A DNA stretch of 45,934 bases, taken from JAUUSJ01 sp051880475. GTDB taxonomy: Bacteria > Bacillota > Clostridia > Lachnospirales > Lachnospiraceae. Below are positions 15,124 through 23,764 of the stretch, piece by piece. Under the pieces are notes generated by a model. That model saw only the letters and a program-made list of their open reading frames with translations. It did not search any database and had not been told where the DNA came from. Made by a program: the position numbers and the translations under genes. The DNA lies in assembly GCA_051880475.1 (NCBI GenBank), contig JBJEOA010000040.1, positions 1-45,934 on the forward strand, read 5' to 3'. Positions within the stretch are counted from its first letter, which is position 1, and every line of letters begins with the position of its first letter.

Positions 15124-16104
15124 TTATTCTCCATCAGCTGGAAAAATAATATGTTCTTGTCTTCTTATCTCATCCATAACAGTAAGTTCCATCTTAGAAT
15201 GATATAAATACGGATGGTGCACAGAATTTTTCTCTATTAGACGAACAAACTCTTCTACCTCATAACACATATTATTTTCTTCTTTTTCTATCGGAATCAC
15301 TTCTTTTCTTCCATCATTATAAATAAGAGTAATCTCCCTTGTGTCTGCAATCTCATCAATCAACATCGAGGCATTTTCCCCTTGAATCTCGCTTGGGATA
15401 CTTGATGCTGTAATCTTTGAGTATATAAGCTCCGCCTGCATATCTTCATAATCTAGCAAGGCAGCTCCTGAGCCTTCAAATCCATTTTTTAGTTTCACAC
15501 TCATGCTTTTAATTTTAACTGGAAGTCCAAATAGAGCAACCATAGGATGGACACAATAAACACCTATATCCATCAAGGCTGCGTTAGATAGCTCTGGTCT
15601 AAATGCATTCTCTATAATTCCATTTTTAAACTTATCATATCGTCTGGAATATTGACATTTTCTAAAACTTACCCTTCTTATTTTTCCAATTTCTGGAAGC
15701 AATTCTTTTATCTTTAAAAAACCTGGGTCTTGTGCCGAGCGCATCGCTTCTAATAAGACAACCTCATTCTTATGTGCCACATCAATCATTTCATTCAATT
15801 CTTTCTCATTTGATGCGATTGTCTTTTCACAGATAACATGTTTTTTATGTTTCATCATGCAAATGCTCTGTCTAGCATGTAAACTATTTGGACTTGCAAT
15901 ATAAACTGCATCTATCTCATCACATTCTGCCATTTTTTCCAAATCATCAAATACTAGTTTTGCTCCATACTGTTTTGCATATTTCTCAGCTCTCTCTAAA
16001 GAACGAGAATAAACTGCTACCAACTTCATCTTTCCACATTTATTAGCCGCCTCAATAAAAGAATCTGTAACAAAATTTGTTCCTATTACCGCAAAATTTA
16101 TCAT
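15124..16104 (-). CDS. Gfo/Idh/MocA-family NAD(P)-dependent oxidoreductase
   Basis: 326 aa. The N-terminal Rossmann fold begins FAVIGTNFVTDSFI, with AVYSR after the second strand. The family motif is present as AVYIASPNSLH and VICEKTIA; most members have EKP, but the active lysine is kept. The C-terminal half is the alpha/beta sheet domain with GVYCVHPMVALFG (the catalytic His region). Such enzymes oxidise or reduce sugars, inositols or related ring alcohols with NAD(P); the substrate cannot be read from sequence. It is monocistronic, with its own promoter and a terminator region on the PFOR side. Confidence 0.9.
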   Translation of the reverse strand: MINFAVIGTNFVTDSFIEAANKCGKMKLVAVYSRSLERAEKYAKQYGAKLVFDDLEKMAECDEIDAVYIASPNSLHARQSICMMKHKKHVICEKTIASNEKELNEMIDVAHKNEVVLLEAMRSAQDPGFLKIKELLPEIGKIRRVSFRKCQYSRRYDKFKNGIIENAFRPELSNAALMDIGVYCVHPMVALFGLPVKIKSMSVKLKNGFEGSGAALLDYEDMQAELIYSKITASSIPSEIQGENASMLIDEIADTREITLIYNDGRKEVIPIEKEENNMCYEVEEFVRLIEKNSVHHPYLYHSKMELTVMDEIRRQEHIIFPADGE

Positions 16105-16160
16105 ATGCCTTTCTCCGCTCTCTTTCTATTTTTTGTATTTTCGTAGCTCTTTCCTTTTTT

Positions 16161-16189
16161 AGTATACATCTATAATGGTAAAAATGCAA
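16161..16189 (-). promoter_or_regulatory. Promoter of the Gfo/Idh/MocA gene
   Basis: TTGCAT (16184-16189), a 17-bp spacer, then TATACT (16161-16166) on the minus strand, 57 bases before the start codon. Confidence 0.65.
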
Positions 16190-16201
16190 TGAGAGCACAA
16201 C

Positions 16202-16240
16202 AAAAAGCTCCAGAACCGAAACAGTCCTGGAGCTTTTTTT
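16202..16240 (-). terminator. Terminator after PFOR
   Basis: AAAAAGCTCCAG and CTGGAGCTTTTT form a 12-bp stem with a 13-base loop, flanked by A and T runs, so it works on both strands. Confidence 0.88.
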
Positions 16241-16290
16241 CTCGTTTAAACTCTATTTATAAAATTGTCTTATAAATCTCTATGCTAAGA

Positions 16291-19200
16291 TTACTCCTGA
16301 TTAGCAAGTTTTACTAACTTCTCGTATTTAGCCTTAGCTGTCTTCTCAGCGAATGCAAATAATTCTTTTGCTCTCTCTGGGTTCTGACGAGCAAGTGCGT
16401 TATAACGTACCTCGTTAGCTAAGAAGTCTTGGTATTCCTTAGTAGGAGCCTTGCTGTCTAACTGGAATGGATTCTTGCCTTCTGCTGCACGACGTGGGTC
16501 GAAGCGGAATAAGTGCCAGTATCCTGTCTCAACAGCTTTCTTCTCTTCTGTCTGAGCAATCTTCATACCGCCCTTGATACCATGGTTGATACATGGAGCG
16601 TAAGCGATGATTAATGATGGTCCTTCGTAAGCTTCTGCCTCAGCGATAGCTTTAACCATCTGGTTGTAGTCAGCACCCTGAGCGATCTGTGCTACATAGA
16701 TGTACTCATAGCTCATAGCGATAGCTGCAAGGTCTTTCTTCTTAACTTCTTTACCAGCTGCTGCGAACTGAGCGATAGCACCTGTTGGAGTAGCCTTAGA
16801 AGCCTGTCCACCTGTATTAGAGTAAACCTCTGTATCGAATACCATAATGTTGATATCCTCATGAGATGCTAATACATGGTCAACTCCGCCGTAACCGATA
16901 TCGTAAGCCCATCCGTCACCACCGAAGATCCACTGAGATTTCTTAGATAACATATCTTTATCTTTTAAGATTTCCTGAGCTGCGTCACATCCACAAGCCT
17001 CTAATGCTGCTACTAATTCTTTTGTAGCTTCTCCGTTTGTAGCGCCACATGTAAATGTCTCAACATATTTAGCTGCTGCTGCTTTCACTGCCTCGTTATC
17101 TGTATTAGCTGCTAAAGCTTCTACTTTCTCTTTTAATGTTCCTCTTAATGCCTTCTGAGCTAAGAACATACCATAACCAAACTCAGCATTGTCTTCGAAT
17201 AAGGAGTTAGCCCAAGCTGGTCCCTTACCTTCTTTATTTACTGTGTATGGAGTTGCTGGTGAAGAACCTGCCCAAATAGAGGAACATCCTGTTGCGTTAG
17301 CAATCATCATTCTATCACCAAATAACTGTGTGATTAATTTAGCGTAAGGTGTCTCACCACAACCTGCACAAGCTCCGGAGAACTCAAGTAATGGCTGTTT
17401 GAACTGGCTTCCCTTAACTGTTGTCTCTTTGAATTTAGCGATAACATCTTCTTTAACTGGTAAGCTCTGTCCGTACTCGTAAACTTCCTGCTGAGCCATC
17501 TGAGAATCTAAGCCTTCCATTGTTAAAGCTTTTGCACCTTTCTTTCCTGGACAGATGTTTACACAAGATCCACATCCTGTACAGTCAAGAACTGTTACTG
17601 TCATTGTAAATTTGTATGCTGGCATACCATTCATAGCTACAGCTTTTGTTGCCTCTGGAGCGTTAGCTACTTCTTCCTCAGATAAAGCAACTGGACGGAT
17701 ACATGCATGAGGACATACATAAGAACAGAAGTTACACTGGATACAGTTATCTGGATTCCACATAGGAACGTCAACTGCTACACCACGTTTCTCATATGCT
17801 GCAGATCCCTGAGGAGCTGTACCATCTGCATAATCAACGAATGCGGATACTGGTAAGGAGTTACCATCCTGTGCATTGATGTAATTCTGAATATTATTTA
17901 CATAATCTACAACGTCTTTTCTATCGCCTGTTACTGTCTTAGCTAAGCTTACTGGCTCGCAGTCAGCCCACTCAGGTTTAACAGGAATCTCAACAACGCC
18001 CTGAGCACCGCGCTCGATAGCGTCATGGTTCATCTTAACGATTGCTTCACCCTTCTTGCTATAAGAAGCTGTTGCAGCATCTTTCATATATTTGATTGCA
18101 TCTTCCTCAGGAATAATTCCGGAAAGTTTGAAGAATGCAGACTGAAGAACTGTGTTGATACGTCCGCCAAGTCCGATTTCTTTACCAATCTTAATACCGT
18201 CGATTACGTAGAACTTAACATTATGTTTAGCCATATAAGCTTTAACCTGTCCTGGTAATCTCTCTTCAATCTCGTCAGCATCCCAGCTGCAGTTTAATAA
18301 GAATGTACCGCCATCTTTCAAATCCTGTACCATATTATATTTTGTAATATAAGCAGGGTTATGGCAAGCTACAAAGTTAGCTTTGTTGATTAAGTATGTT
18401 GCTCTGATAGGGTCTTTACCGAAACGAAGGTGAGAAATTGTAACACCACCGGATTTCTTAGAGTCATAATCAAAGTAAGCCTGAGCATACATATCTGTGT
18501 GGTCACCAATGATCTTGATGGAGTTCTTATTAGCACCTACAGTACCGTCAGCTCCAAGTCCCCAGAATTTACAGCTAATTGTGCTTGCTGGAGTTGTGTC
18601 AACTGGCTCACCAGCCTCAAGAGATAATCCTGTAACGTCATCCTTGATACCGATTGTGAACTGCTGTTTCTCTGTATTGTTGTATACAGCGATAATCTGA
18701 GCAGGTGTTGTATCTTTAGAACCTAATCCGTAACGTCCTGTTGTAATCTGAACATCATTGAACTTAGTTCCTCTTAATGCAGCTACAACGTCTAAGTATA
18801 ATGGCTCGCCCATTGCACCTGGCTCTTTTGTTCTATCTAATACGCTGATTAACTTAACTGTCTCAGGAATAGCCTCTACCAATTTCTCAGCTACGAATGG
18901 TCTGTATAATCTAACTTTTACAAGACCAACTTTCTCGCCAGCTGCCATCATATGGTCGATTGTCTCCTGAATTGTATCACATACAGAACCCATAGCAATG
19001 ATAACTTTCTCTGCATCCGGAGCTCCGTAGTAGTTAAATAATTTGTAATCTGTACCGATCTTAGCATTAACTTTATCCATGTACTCTTCTACGATACCAG
19101 GAATTGCATTGTAGTATGTATTACAAGCTTCTCTTGCCTGGAAGAATACGTCTGGGTTCTGAGCAGAACCACGAAGTACAGGATGCTCTGGGTTAAGAGC

Positions 19201-19818
19201 ACGACGACGGAAGTCATTGATTGCATCCATGTCTACCATCTCTTTTAAGTCATCGTAATCCCACATCTCAATTTTCTGAATTTCATGAGAAGTTCTAAAT
19301 CCATCGAAGAAATGTACAAAAGGAACGCGTCCTTTAATTGTAGCAAGGTGTGCAACTGCTCCAAGGTCCATAACTTCCTGAACGTTTGAGCTACAAAGCA
19401 TAGCAAAACCGGTTCCACGACATGCATAGATATCACCGTGATCACCAAAGATACATAATGCATGAGATGCTAATGTACGAGCAGATACGTTGATTACACA
19501 TGGTAATAACTCACCAGCAATCTTATACATATTAGGAATCATAAGTAATAATCCCTGAGATGCTGTGTAAGTTGTTGTAAGAGCACCAGCCTGTAAAGCA
19601 CCGTGTACAGCACCAGCTGCACCAGCCTCAGACTGCATCTCTGCGATCTTTACTGTGTTTCCGAAGATATTCTTTCTTCCTTCTGTTGCCCATTTGTCTG
19701 TTGACTCAGCCATAGGTGAGGATGGTGTAATAGGATAAATAGCTGCTACATCTGTAAACGCATATGAAGCATGAGCTGCAGCTGTATTACCATCCATGGT
19801 TTTCATTTTTCTTGCCAT
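16291..19818 (-). CDS. nifJ: Pyruvate:ferredoxin (flavodoxin) oxidoreductase
   Basis: 1175 aa, the normal length of the single-chain enzyme. Domain I starts with YPITPSSPMAE near residue 30 (pyruvate and thiamine site). Two 4Fe-4S motifs lie near 690 and 745 (CIQCNFCSYVCP and CTGCGSCVNICP). A third cluster's cysteines appear in the FSGACAGCGETPY region near 810. The thiamine diphosphate motif is GDGWAYDIGYGG near 966, followed by DTEVYSNTGGQ. Reaction: pyruvate + CoA + oxidised ferredoxin to acetyl-CoA + CO2 + reduced ferredoxin, the central step of clostridial fermentation. Codon use is more biased than in neighbours, which suggests high expression. AGGAGG precedes the ATG. The leader is long and holds several palindromes. 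Confidence 0.97.
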   Translation of the reverse strand: MARKMKTMDGNTAAAHASYAFTDVAAIYPITPSSPMAESTDKWATEGRKNIFGNTVKIAEMQSEAGAAGAVHGALQAGALTTTYTASQGLLLMIPNMYKIAGELLPCVINVSARTLASHALCIFGDHGDIYACRGTGFAMLCSSNVQEVMDLGAVAHLATIKGRVPFVHFFDGFRTSHEIQKIEMWDYDDLKEMVDMDAINDFRRRALNPEHPVLRGSAQNPDVFFQAREACNTYYNAIPGIVEEYMDKVNAKIGTDYKLFNYYGAPDAEKVIIAMGSVCDTIQETIDHMMAAGEKVGLVKVRLYRPFVAEKLVEAIPETVKLISVLDRTKEPGAMGEPLYLDVVAALRGTKFNDVQITTGRYGLGSKDTTPAQIIAVYNNTEKQQFTIGIKDDVTGLSLEAGEPVDTTPASTISCKFWGLGADGTVGANKNSIKIIGDHTDMYAQAYFDYDSKKSGGVTISHLRFGKDPIRATYLINKANFVACHNPAYITKYNMVQDLKDGGTFLLNCSWDADEIEERLPGQVKAYMAKHNVKFYVIDGIKIGKEIGLGGRINTVLQSAFFKLSGIIPEEDAIKYMKDAATASYSKKGEAIVKMNHDAIERGAQGVVEIPVKPEWADCEPVSLAKTVTGDRKDVVDYVNNIQNYINAQDGNSLPVSAFVDYADGTAPQGSAAYEKRGVAVDVPMWNPDNCIQCNFCSYVCPHACIRPVALSEEEVANAPEATKAVAMNGMPAYKFTMTVTVLDCTGCGSCVNICPGKKGAKALTMEGLDSQMAQQEVYEYGQSLPVKEDVIAKFKETTVKGSQFKQPLLEFSGACAGCGETPYAKLITQLFGDRMMIANATGCSSIWAGSSPATPYTVNKEGKGPAWANSLFEDNAEFGYGMFLAQKALRGTLKEKVEALAANTDNEAVKAAAAKYVETFTCGATNGEATKELVAALEACGCDAAQEILKDKDMLSKKSQWIFGGDGWAYDIGYGGVDHVLASHEDINIMVFDTEVYSNTGGQASKATPTGAIAQFAAAGKEVKKKDLAAIAMSYEYIYVAQIAQGADYNQMVKAIAEAEAYEGPSLIIAYAPCINHGIKGGMKIAQTEEKKAVETGYWHLFRFDPRRAAEGKNPFQLDSKAPTKEYQDFLANEVRYNALARQNPERAKELFAFAEKTAKAKYEKLVKLANQE

Positions 19819-19846
19819 TGTGTATTTTCCTCCTAAAATTTTTAGC

Positions 19847-19911
19847 CATGTATAACTATAGGTTATACATGATAGAGTATTAATATTAATCAGGTAGTCT
19901 TGAGTCCACCT
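19847..19911 (-). promoter_or_regulatory. Palindrome cluster in the PFOR leader
   Basis: Three inverted repeats stand in a row. CATGTATAAC-5-GTTATACATG (19847-19871) is perfect with 10-bp arms and ends just upstream of the AGGAGG site. ATTAATATTAAT (19879-19890) is a perfect palindrome. An imperfect 20-bp palindrome, AGGTAGTCTTGAGTCCACCT, lies at 19892-19911. They may be operators or mRNA hairpins controlling this highly expressed gene. I know of no matching regulator. Confidence 0.6.
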
Positions 19912-20308
19912 AATACATATTCTTATTGTACACTATTTTTCAAAACTTTTAAAGATATTTTTTATCTTTTTTACAAATTTAGATAAAAATTTAACGAAGT
20001 TTTAAAGTTTTTTCCTTTCACGATGTGTACTGTATACAATATCTTGTATGTACTCTATTATACATCTTTTTCAAAATTATGGTATTGACTTTTTCAACAA
20101 TATTTTTTTTTAAATTTTATTATTTTTATCAAATTTTCATTTTTTGTATTTTCAACCCGAAAAACCTGAAATAATGGTTTCACAGCTATATCAGTTATTT
20201 TATTCTTACTTCTAGCAATAACTCCAAAAATAGAACGAAAAGAATAAACAAATATAATTTTCCTTCTCCTTATATTCATCTATTCTTTTTATTAATATTT
20301 CTCGATAA
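19912..20308. other. AT-rich intergenic region between PFOR and the cyclophilin gene
   Basis: About 400 bases with no convincing gene. A minus-strand frame at 20094-20279 has no ribosome site and biased AT-run codons. There is a TATAAT on the minus strand (20057-20062) with a poor -35, a possible start of the PFOR transcript. An ATACAA-TATC-TTGTAT inverted repeat lies at 20034-20049, and TTATACAT-like words recur here and in the leader. Confidence 0.5.
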
Positions 20309-20830
20309 TTAGCATTTCTCTGGCTCGCCATACTCCTCGCCAAATGTTTCTACTGTCACAGTTTCCATTACCTGCTCCTCTAATGGACGGTCTTGGAAAT
20401 TTGTTCTTACTGTCGCAATCTTATCTACAACATCCATTCCCTCAAGCACTTTACCAAATGCTGCATACTGTCCATCTAAATGTGGAGATGTCTTATGCAT
20501 AATAAAGAACTGAGAGCCAGCAGAGTTAGGCATCATAGAGCGCGCCATAGAGATAACACCCTCTGTATGTTTTAACTGATTGGAAAAACCGTTCATAGAG
20601 AATTCTCCCTTAATCTGATATCCAGGACCACCCATTCCACTTCCCTGTGGGCATCCTCCCTGAATCATAAATCCCGGGATAACTCTGTGGAAAATCAATC
20701 CATCATAATATCCTTTCTTCACAAGAGAGATAAAGTTTTTCACTGTATTTGGTGCGATTTGTGGATAAAGCTCCACCTTAATCTGATCACCATTTTCCAT
20801 TGTTATTGTTACGATTGGATTCTTAGCCAA
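20309..20830 (-). CDS. Cyclophilin-type peptidyl-prolyl cis-trans isomerase
   Basis: 173 aa single-domain cyclophilin without signal peptide, so cytoplasmic. Key active-site segments are present: FHRVIPGFMIQGG (catalytic Arg and Phe), GVISMARSMMPNSAGSQFFI (Met, Gln and Phe of the pocket) and HLDGQYAAFGKV (Leu/His in place of the Trp of human cyclophilin A, as usual in bacteria). It catalyses proline isomerisation during protein folding. It is divergent from the HAD gene on the right and monocistronic. Confidence 0.95.
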   Translation of the reverse strand: MAKNPIVTITMENGDQIKVELYPQIAPNTVKNFISLVKKGYYDGLIFHRVIPGFMIQGGCPQGSGMGGPGYQIKGEFSMNGFSNQLKHTEGVISMARSMMPNSAGSQFFIMHKTSPHLDGQYAAFGKVLEGMDVVDKIATVRTNFQDRPLEEQVMETVTVETFGEEYGEPEKC

Positions 20831-20910
20831 AATAACCCATCCTTTCTTTTCTTAAATTTTGTTCATTTTTTTATTTTACTACAGAACCTAGCTTTATGCA
20901 ACTTTAGTTT

Positions 20911-20939
20911 TTGACATCCTTTTTGCCTTCTGCTACAAT
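20911..20939 (+). promoter_or_regulatory. Promoter of the HAD phosphatase gene
   Basis: Consensus TTGACA (20911-20916), a 17-bp spacer, then TACAAT (20934-20939), with an extended TGC just before the -10 box. Confidence 0.82.
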
Positions 20940-20977
20940 GAGTCTATAAAGTTTAGAAAGGATTACCACAAACTATT

Positions 20978-21784
20978 ATGGATAAAAAATTACTATTTTT
21001 CGATATTGACGGAACATTAACCGATGAAAGAACAAATACAATTCCAGACAGCACAAAAAGAGCACTAAAGATGGCAAAAGAAAACGGTCACTATATTTTT
21101 ATCAATACCGGTCGCACCCTCTCAACTATTGGTGAAGATATAAAACAACTAGATTTTGATGGATTGCTCTGTGGCTGTGGAACTTATATTTTATTTCAAA
21201 ATAAAATTCTTTTTCAATATAAGGTTCCAAAAGAAATACAAGAAATGGTTCTCTCCTTATTTGAACAATATAAATTACAAGGTGCCCTAGAGGGAGTTAA
21301 GGACTGCTTTTTCCCAAACACTCCCGATGACTGCACTCACCCAAAAATTATCCAATATCGAAACAATTATATAGAAAAAAGTGGATATGTAAAATATTTT
21401 GACGCTGAAAATATAGAGTTTGTAAAATTTATTATTTTCACTGGAGAAGAATTTCCAAAAACAGAAGAATACAAAAAAATAATGGAGGAACTAGAAAAGC
21501 ATTTCGAAATCATCGACCGAGAAAATGACCTTCTAGAAATTATCCCTCGCCATCTCTCAAAGGCAACTTGCATTGACTTTATATGTGAATATCTCGGTGT
21601 CAGCCTCGATGACTGCTATGTATTTGGCGATAGCACAAATGACACCGCCATGCTCACCCACGTTCCTCACAGCATTGCTATGGGAAACGGAATGGAAGAA
21701 GTGCTTGACCTCGTCTCTTATGTCACAACCCCTTCCTATGAAGACGGTATTTATCTTGCCATGAAGCATTTTGGGTTAATCTAA
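20978..21784 (+). CDS. Cof-type HAD-family phosphatase
   Basis: 268 aa. Motif I is FFDIDGTLT near residue 8, with two catalytic Asp. Motif II is INTGRT near 45. Motif III/IV is YVFGDSTNDTAML near 213. The large C2B cap lies between motifs II and III, as in the Cof/YidA group, which hydrolyse sugar phosphates, flavin nucleotides and similar small phosphates. It is cytoplasmic. The true substrate cannot be told from sequence. It is monocistronic with a strong promoter. The ATG has a weak ribosome site (AGAAAGGATTACC is somewhat far). Confidence 0.92.
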   Translation: MDKKLLFFDIDGTLTDERTNTIPDSTKRALKMAKENGHYIFINTGRTLSTIGEDIKQLDFDGLLCGCGTYILFQNKILFQYKVPKEIQEMVLSLFEQYKLQGALEGVKDCFFPNTPDDCTHPKIIQYRNNYIEKSGYVKYFDAENIEFVKFIIFTGEEFPKTEEYKKIMEELEKHFEIIDRENDLLEIIPRHLSKATCIDFICEYLGVSLDDCYVFGDSTNDTAMLTHVPHSIAMGNGMEEVLDLVSYVTTPSYEDGIYLAMKHFGLI

Positions 21785-21904
21785 AGAAAAGGAATTAATT
21801 ATATCAATAAACTACTCAATATACGAATGAGTTTTTTAATAGTGTCACTTTTAAGACAAAAACTGTAAAAATTTTTTCTATTATTGTATTATTTTCAAAA
21901 TTTA

Positions 21905-21933
21905 TTGACATTGCAAATAATATTTAATATAAA
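21905..21933 (+). promoter_or_regulatory. Promoter of the antitoxin gene
   Basis: TTGACA (21905-21910), a 17-bp spacer, then TATAAA (21928-21933), 33 bases before the ATG. Antitoxins of this type usually repress their own promoter here. Confidence 0.72.
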
Positions 21934-21966
21934 ATATATATACAAAATAGAAAAGAGGTGTTATTC

Positions 21967-22230
21967 ATGGCTCAAACAAATATAAATATCCGAATGGACG
22001 ATAACCTAAAACAACAATTCGACCACCTTTGCAAAGAGCTCGGTCTTAATATGTCTACTGCCTTTAACATCTTTGCGAAAACAATGGTACGTCAACAGCG
22101 AATCCCCTTTGAAGTTTCTCTAGACCCATTCTACTGTGAAAGCAATACGGCTCATTTACGCCGCGGTATACAAGCACTTAATTCTGGTAAGGGCGTTGAA
22201 CATGATATTATTAAGGTAGAAGACGAATAA
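21967..22230 (+). CDS. RelB/DinJ-family antitoxin
   Basis: 87 aa. Ribbon-helix-helix N-terminus: TNINIRMDDNLKQQFDHLCKE is the beta strand and first helix, and GLNMSTAFNIFAKTMVRQ is the second helix with the usual S-T-A-F pattern. The C-terminal tail should wrap the toxin. The start at 21967 fits GAGGTG at 8 bases; three codons earlier an in-frame ATG lacks a site. It binds DNA as a dimer and normally neutralises an mRNA-cleaving toxin encoded immediately downstream. Here the partner (22227-22484) is broken, so the antitoxin is orphaned. It could still act against related toxins elsewhere in the genome. Confidence 0.93.
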   Translation: MAQTNINIRMDDNLKQQFDHLCKELGLNMSTAFNIFAKTMVRQQRIPFEVSLDPFYCESNTAHLRRGIQALNSGKGVEHDIIKVEDE

Positions 22231-22484
22231 AAAAAATCTGGTTCGACGAAGCATGGGATGATTATATGTATTGGCAACAACAAGACAAAAAGACCCTAAA
22301 ACGAATCAACGCTCTACTAAAAGATATTGAACGTGGATATTTTAATGGTATAGGCAAACCTGAACCATTAAAAGGTGAATTAAGTGGTTTTTGAAGTCGC
22401 CGTATTGATGATACAAATAGACTAATCTACAGAATAAATGACAATATTCTAGAAATTTTGTCTTATCGTGGTCATTACCGCTGA
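22227..22484 (+). pseudogene. yoeB: YoeB-family toxin, inactivated
   Basis: The frame overlaps the antitoxin stop by four bases, as in intact systems, and encodes 85 residues that follow YoeB throughout: KKIWFDEAWDDYMYWQQQD, KPEPLKGELSGF, SRRIDDTNRLIYRI, LSYRGHYR. The catalytic positions Glu46, Arg65, His83 and Tyr84 are all encoded at the expected numbers. Two defects are visible. The expected ATG is ATA (22227-22229), and codon 56, Trp in SGYWSRRI, is TGA (22392-22394). Everything catalytic except Glu46 lies after the stop. Both changes are G-to-A type. Intact YoeB cuts mRNA on the ribosome. Confidence 0.92.
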
Positions 22485-22505
22485 TAAGTAAGAATATTAA
22501 CTAAA

Positions 22506-22547
22506 AAATAGCCGTTCTGCTTTTTATCAAAAGCAAAACGGCTATTT
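22506..22547. terminator. Bidirectional terminator between yoeB remnant and nitroreductase
   Basis: AAATAGCCGTT and AACGGCTATTT form an 11-bp stem, extended inward by TGCTTTT/AAAAGCA around a short loop. It serves convergent transcripts. Confidence 0.82.
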
Positions 22548-22589
22548 AATATTTCTCCACTCATATCGAGAATTACTTGTTTTCCCATC

Positions 22590-23327
22590 TCATTCTCCCT
22601 GATAATTTTTCAAATATTCTCTCACCGATCGGCTCATTTCTTTTGAAAACTCAGAGTTATACTTTCTCTTACAAAAACCTCTTGTCCACTCCTCAAACGT
22701 CTTTCCTTTTTCTATCGTCTCCTTCTCAAACATTTTTCGAAGTTGCTCTCCATCTCGTCTCCTATATCTATTTTCCTGCACTATATCTTCCAATCGACAA
22801 CGCTTTGGCTTTTTACGTTCCTTTTGCTGCTTTGTTGGATACCCAAACACAAGCATCGCCGCTGGAAATACATACTCTGGCAAATGCAATAATTCTCTGT
22901 GAAATTCACATCGCTCCATAATATCTCCGATATAGCAAGAGCCAATTCCAAGACTTTCTGCCGCCACAACTGCATTTTGTGCCGCAATAACCGCATCCGT
23001 AATCGATAATGCAAAATCTCCCTCGGCTGGCTTTCTCGGCATTGCACCGCCCTCCACAAATGCGTCAAACCATTTTTGCATATCGGCACAAAAAATAAGT
23101 ACCATCGGAGCTTTCGCGATAAAAGGCTGATTGTCACAGCTTACCGCAAGTTTATCTTTTATCTCCTGGTCTGTAATATCCAAAATCGTGTACATCTGCT
23201 GATTTCCCGCTGTCGGCGCCTCCATCGCAGATTGTAAAATCAATCTTTTATCCTCCAAAGAAATAGGCTTCTCTTCGTATACACGAACAGATTTTCTCTC
23301 TTGAAGTGACTTTATAATTTCATTCAT
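22590..23327 (-). CDS. Nitroreductase-family protein
   Basis: 245 aa. The N-terminus carries the FMN phosphate-binding pattern (LQERKSVRVYEEKPIS), then APTAGNQQMYTI and SITDAVIAAQNAVVAAESLGIGSCYIGDI, the conserved helix and Gly-rich loop of the fold, then LVFGYP. The C-terminal basic stretch (KERKKPKRCRLEDIVQENRYRR) resembles the NfsA/FRP subgroup. It should reduce quinones, nitro compounds or flavins with NAD(P)H using FMN in the cytoplasm. It overlaps the DUF4869 gene upstream by 8 bases, so the two are translationally coupled. Confidence 0.92.
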   Translation of the reverse strand: MNEIIKSLQERKSVRVYEEKPISLEDKRLILQSAMEAPTAGNQQMYTILDITDQEIKDKLAVSCDNQPFIAKAPMVLIFCADMQKWFDAFVEGGAMPRKPAEGDFALSITDAVIAAQNAVVAAESLGIGSCYIGDIMERCEFHRELLHLPEYVFPAAMLVFGYPTKQQKERKKPKRCRLEDIVQENRYRRRDGEQLRKMFEKETIEKGKTFEEWTRGFCKRKYNSEFSKEMSRSVREYLKNYQGE

Positions 23328-23646
23328 TCTTCCTTACCTTTTCTCTTCCCATTTTCAAAAGCCATTTTGCACAATTATCCCCACAATTTGACGCATTAAA
23401 AACCTTTTCTGGTATATTATCAATTAAAATTAATGTCTTCACACCTCCCGATAAACTAGTTGGAGGAATTTTCCCAAGCACAGGGCTATCAATAACTCCA
23501 TTTCCTAGCACAGTAGACTTATCAATATCTTCAATCATTTCTCTGGCTCGCTCAGATAAAATCCATTCTTCTTCATATACATTTTTAAAATATATTACTG
23601 TATTATAGATTGCCTCTGGCATATCTCCATAAAAGATTTTTAACAT
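23320..23646 (-). CDS. DUF4869-family protein
   Basis: 108 aa. The sequence has the DUF4869 pattern: MLKIFYGDM at the start, AIYNT and YFKNVYEEEW, then DSPVLGKIPP, LSGGVKTLIL and a C-terminal VFNASNCGDNCAKWLLK with two cysteines. The family has no known reaction. There is no signal peptide. It is the first gene of a two-gene unit with the nitroreductase (8-base overlap), which hints at a shared process. The name rests on remembered family pattern, not a search. Confidence 0.75.
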   Translation of the reverse strand: MLKIFYGDMPEAIYNTVIYFKNVYEEEWILSERAREMIEDIDKSTVLGNGVIDSPVLGKIPPTSLSGGVKTLILIDNIPEKVFNASNCGDNCAKWLLKMGREKVRKNE

Positions 23647-23704
23647 CTTATACTACCTCCACATTACTATTAGCCACTGGTTTCCACTGCTAAATCATAA
23701 TAAA

Positions 23705-23743
23705 TTACCGCATCTAATAGTCTTCTAACCTTAGATACGGTAA
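23705..23743 (-). terminator. Stem-loop terminator after the DUF6440 gene
   Basis: Two 13-base arms, TTACCGCATCTAA and TTAGATACGGTAA, with one mismatch and a 13-base loop, 21 bases beyond the DUF6440 stop. Confidence 0.65.
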
Positions 23744-23764
23744 TCTAGTCAAGTATTTTTTCCT

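Noticed and set aside
20094..20279. Open frame of 61 codons on the minus strand between the cyclophilin and PFOR genes
   Set aside because: It has no ribosome site, AT-run codons dominate, and there is no recognisable protein pattern; it lies in an AT-rich leader region.
22227..22484. Recoding of TGA as Trp in yoeB
   Set aside because: Trp is encoded by TGG in the other genes I read, and the start codon is also lost, so inactivation is the simpler view.
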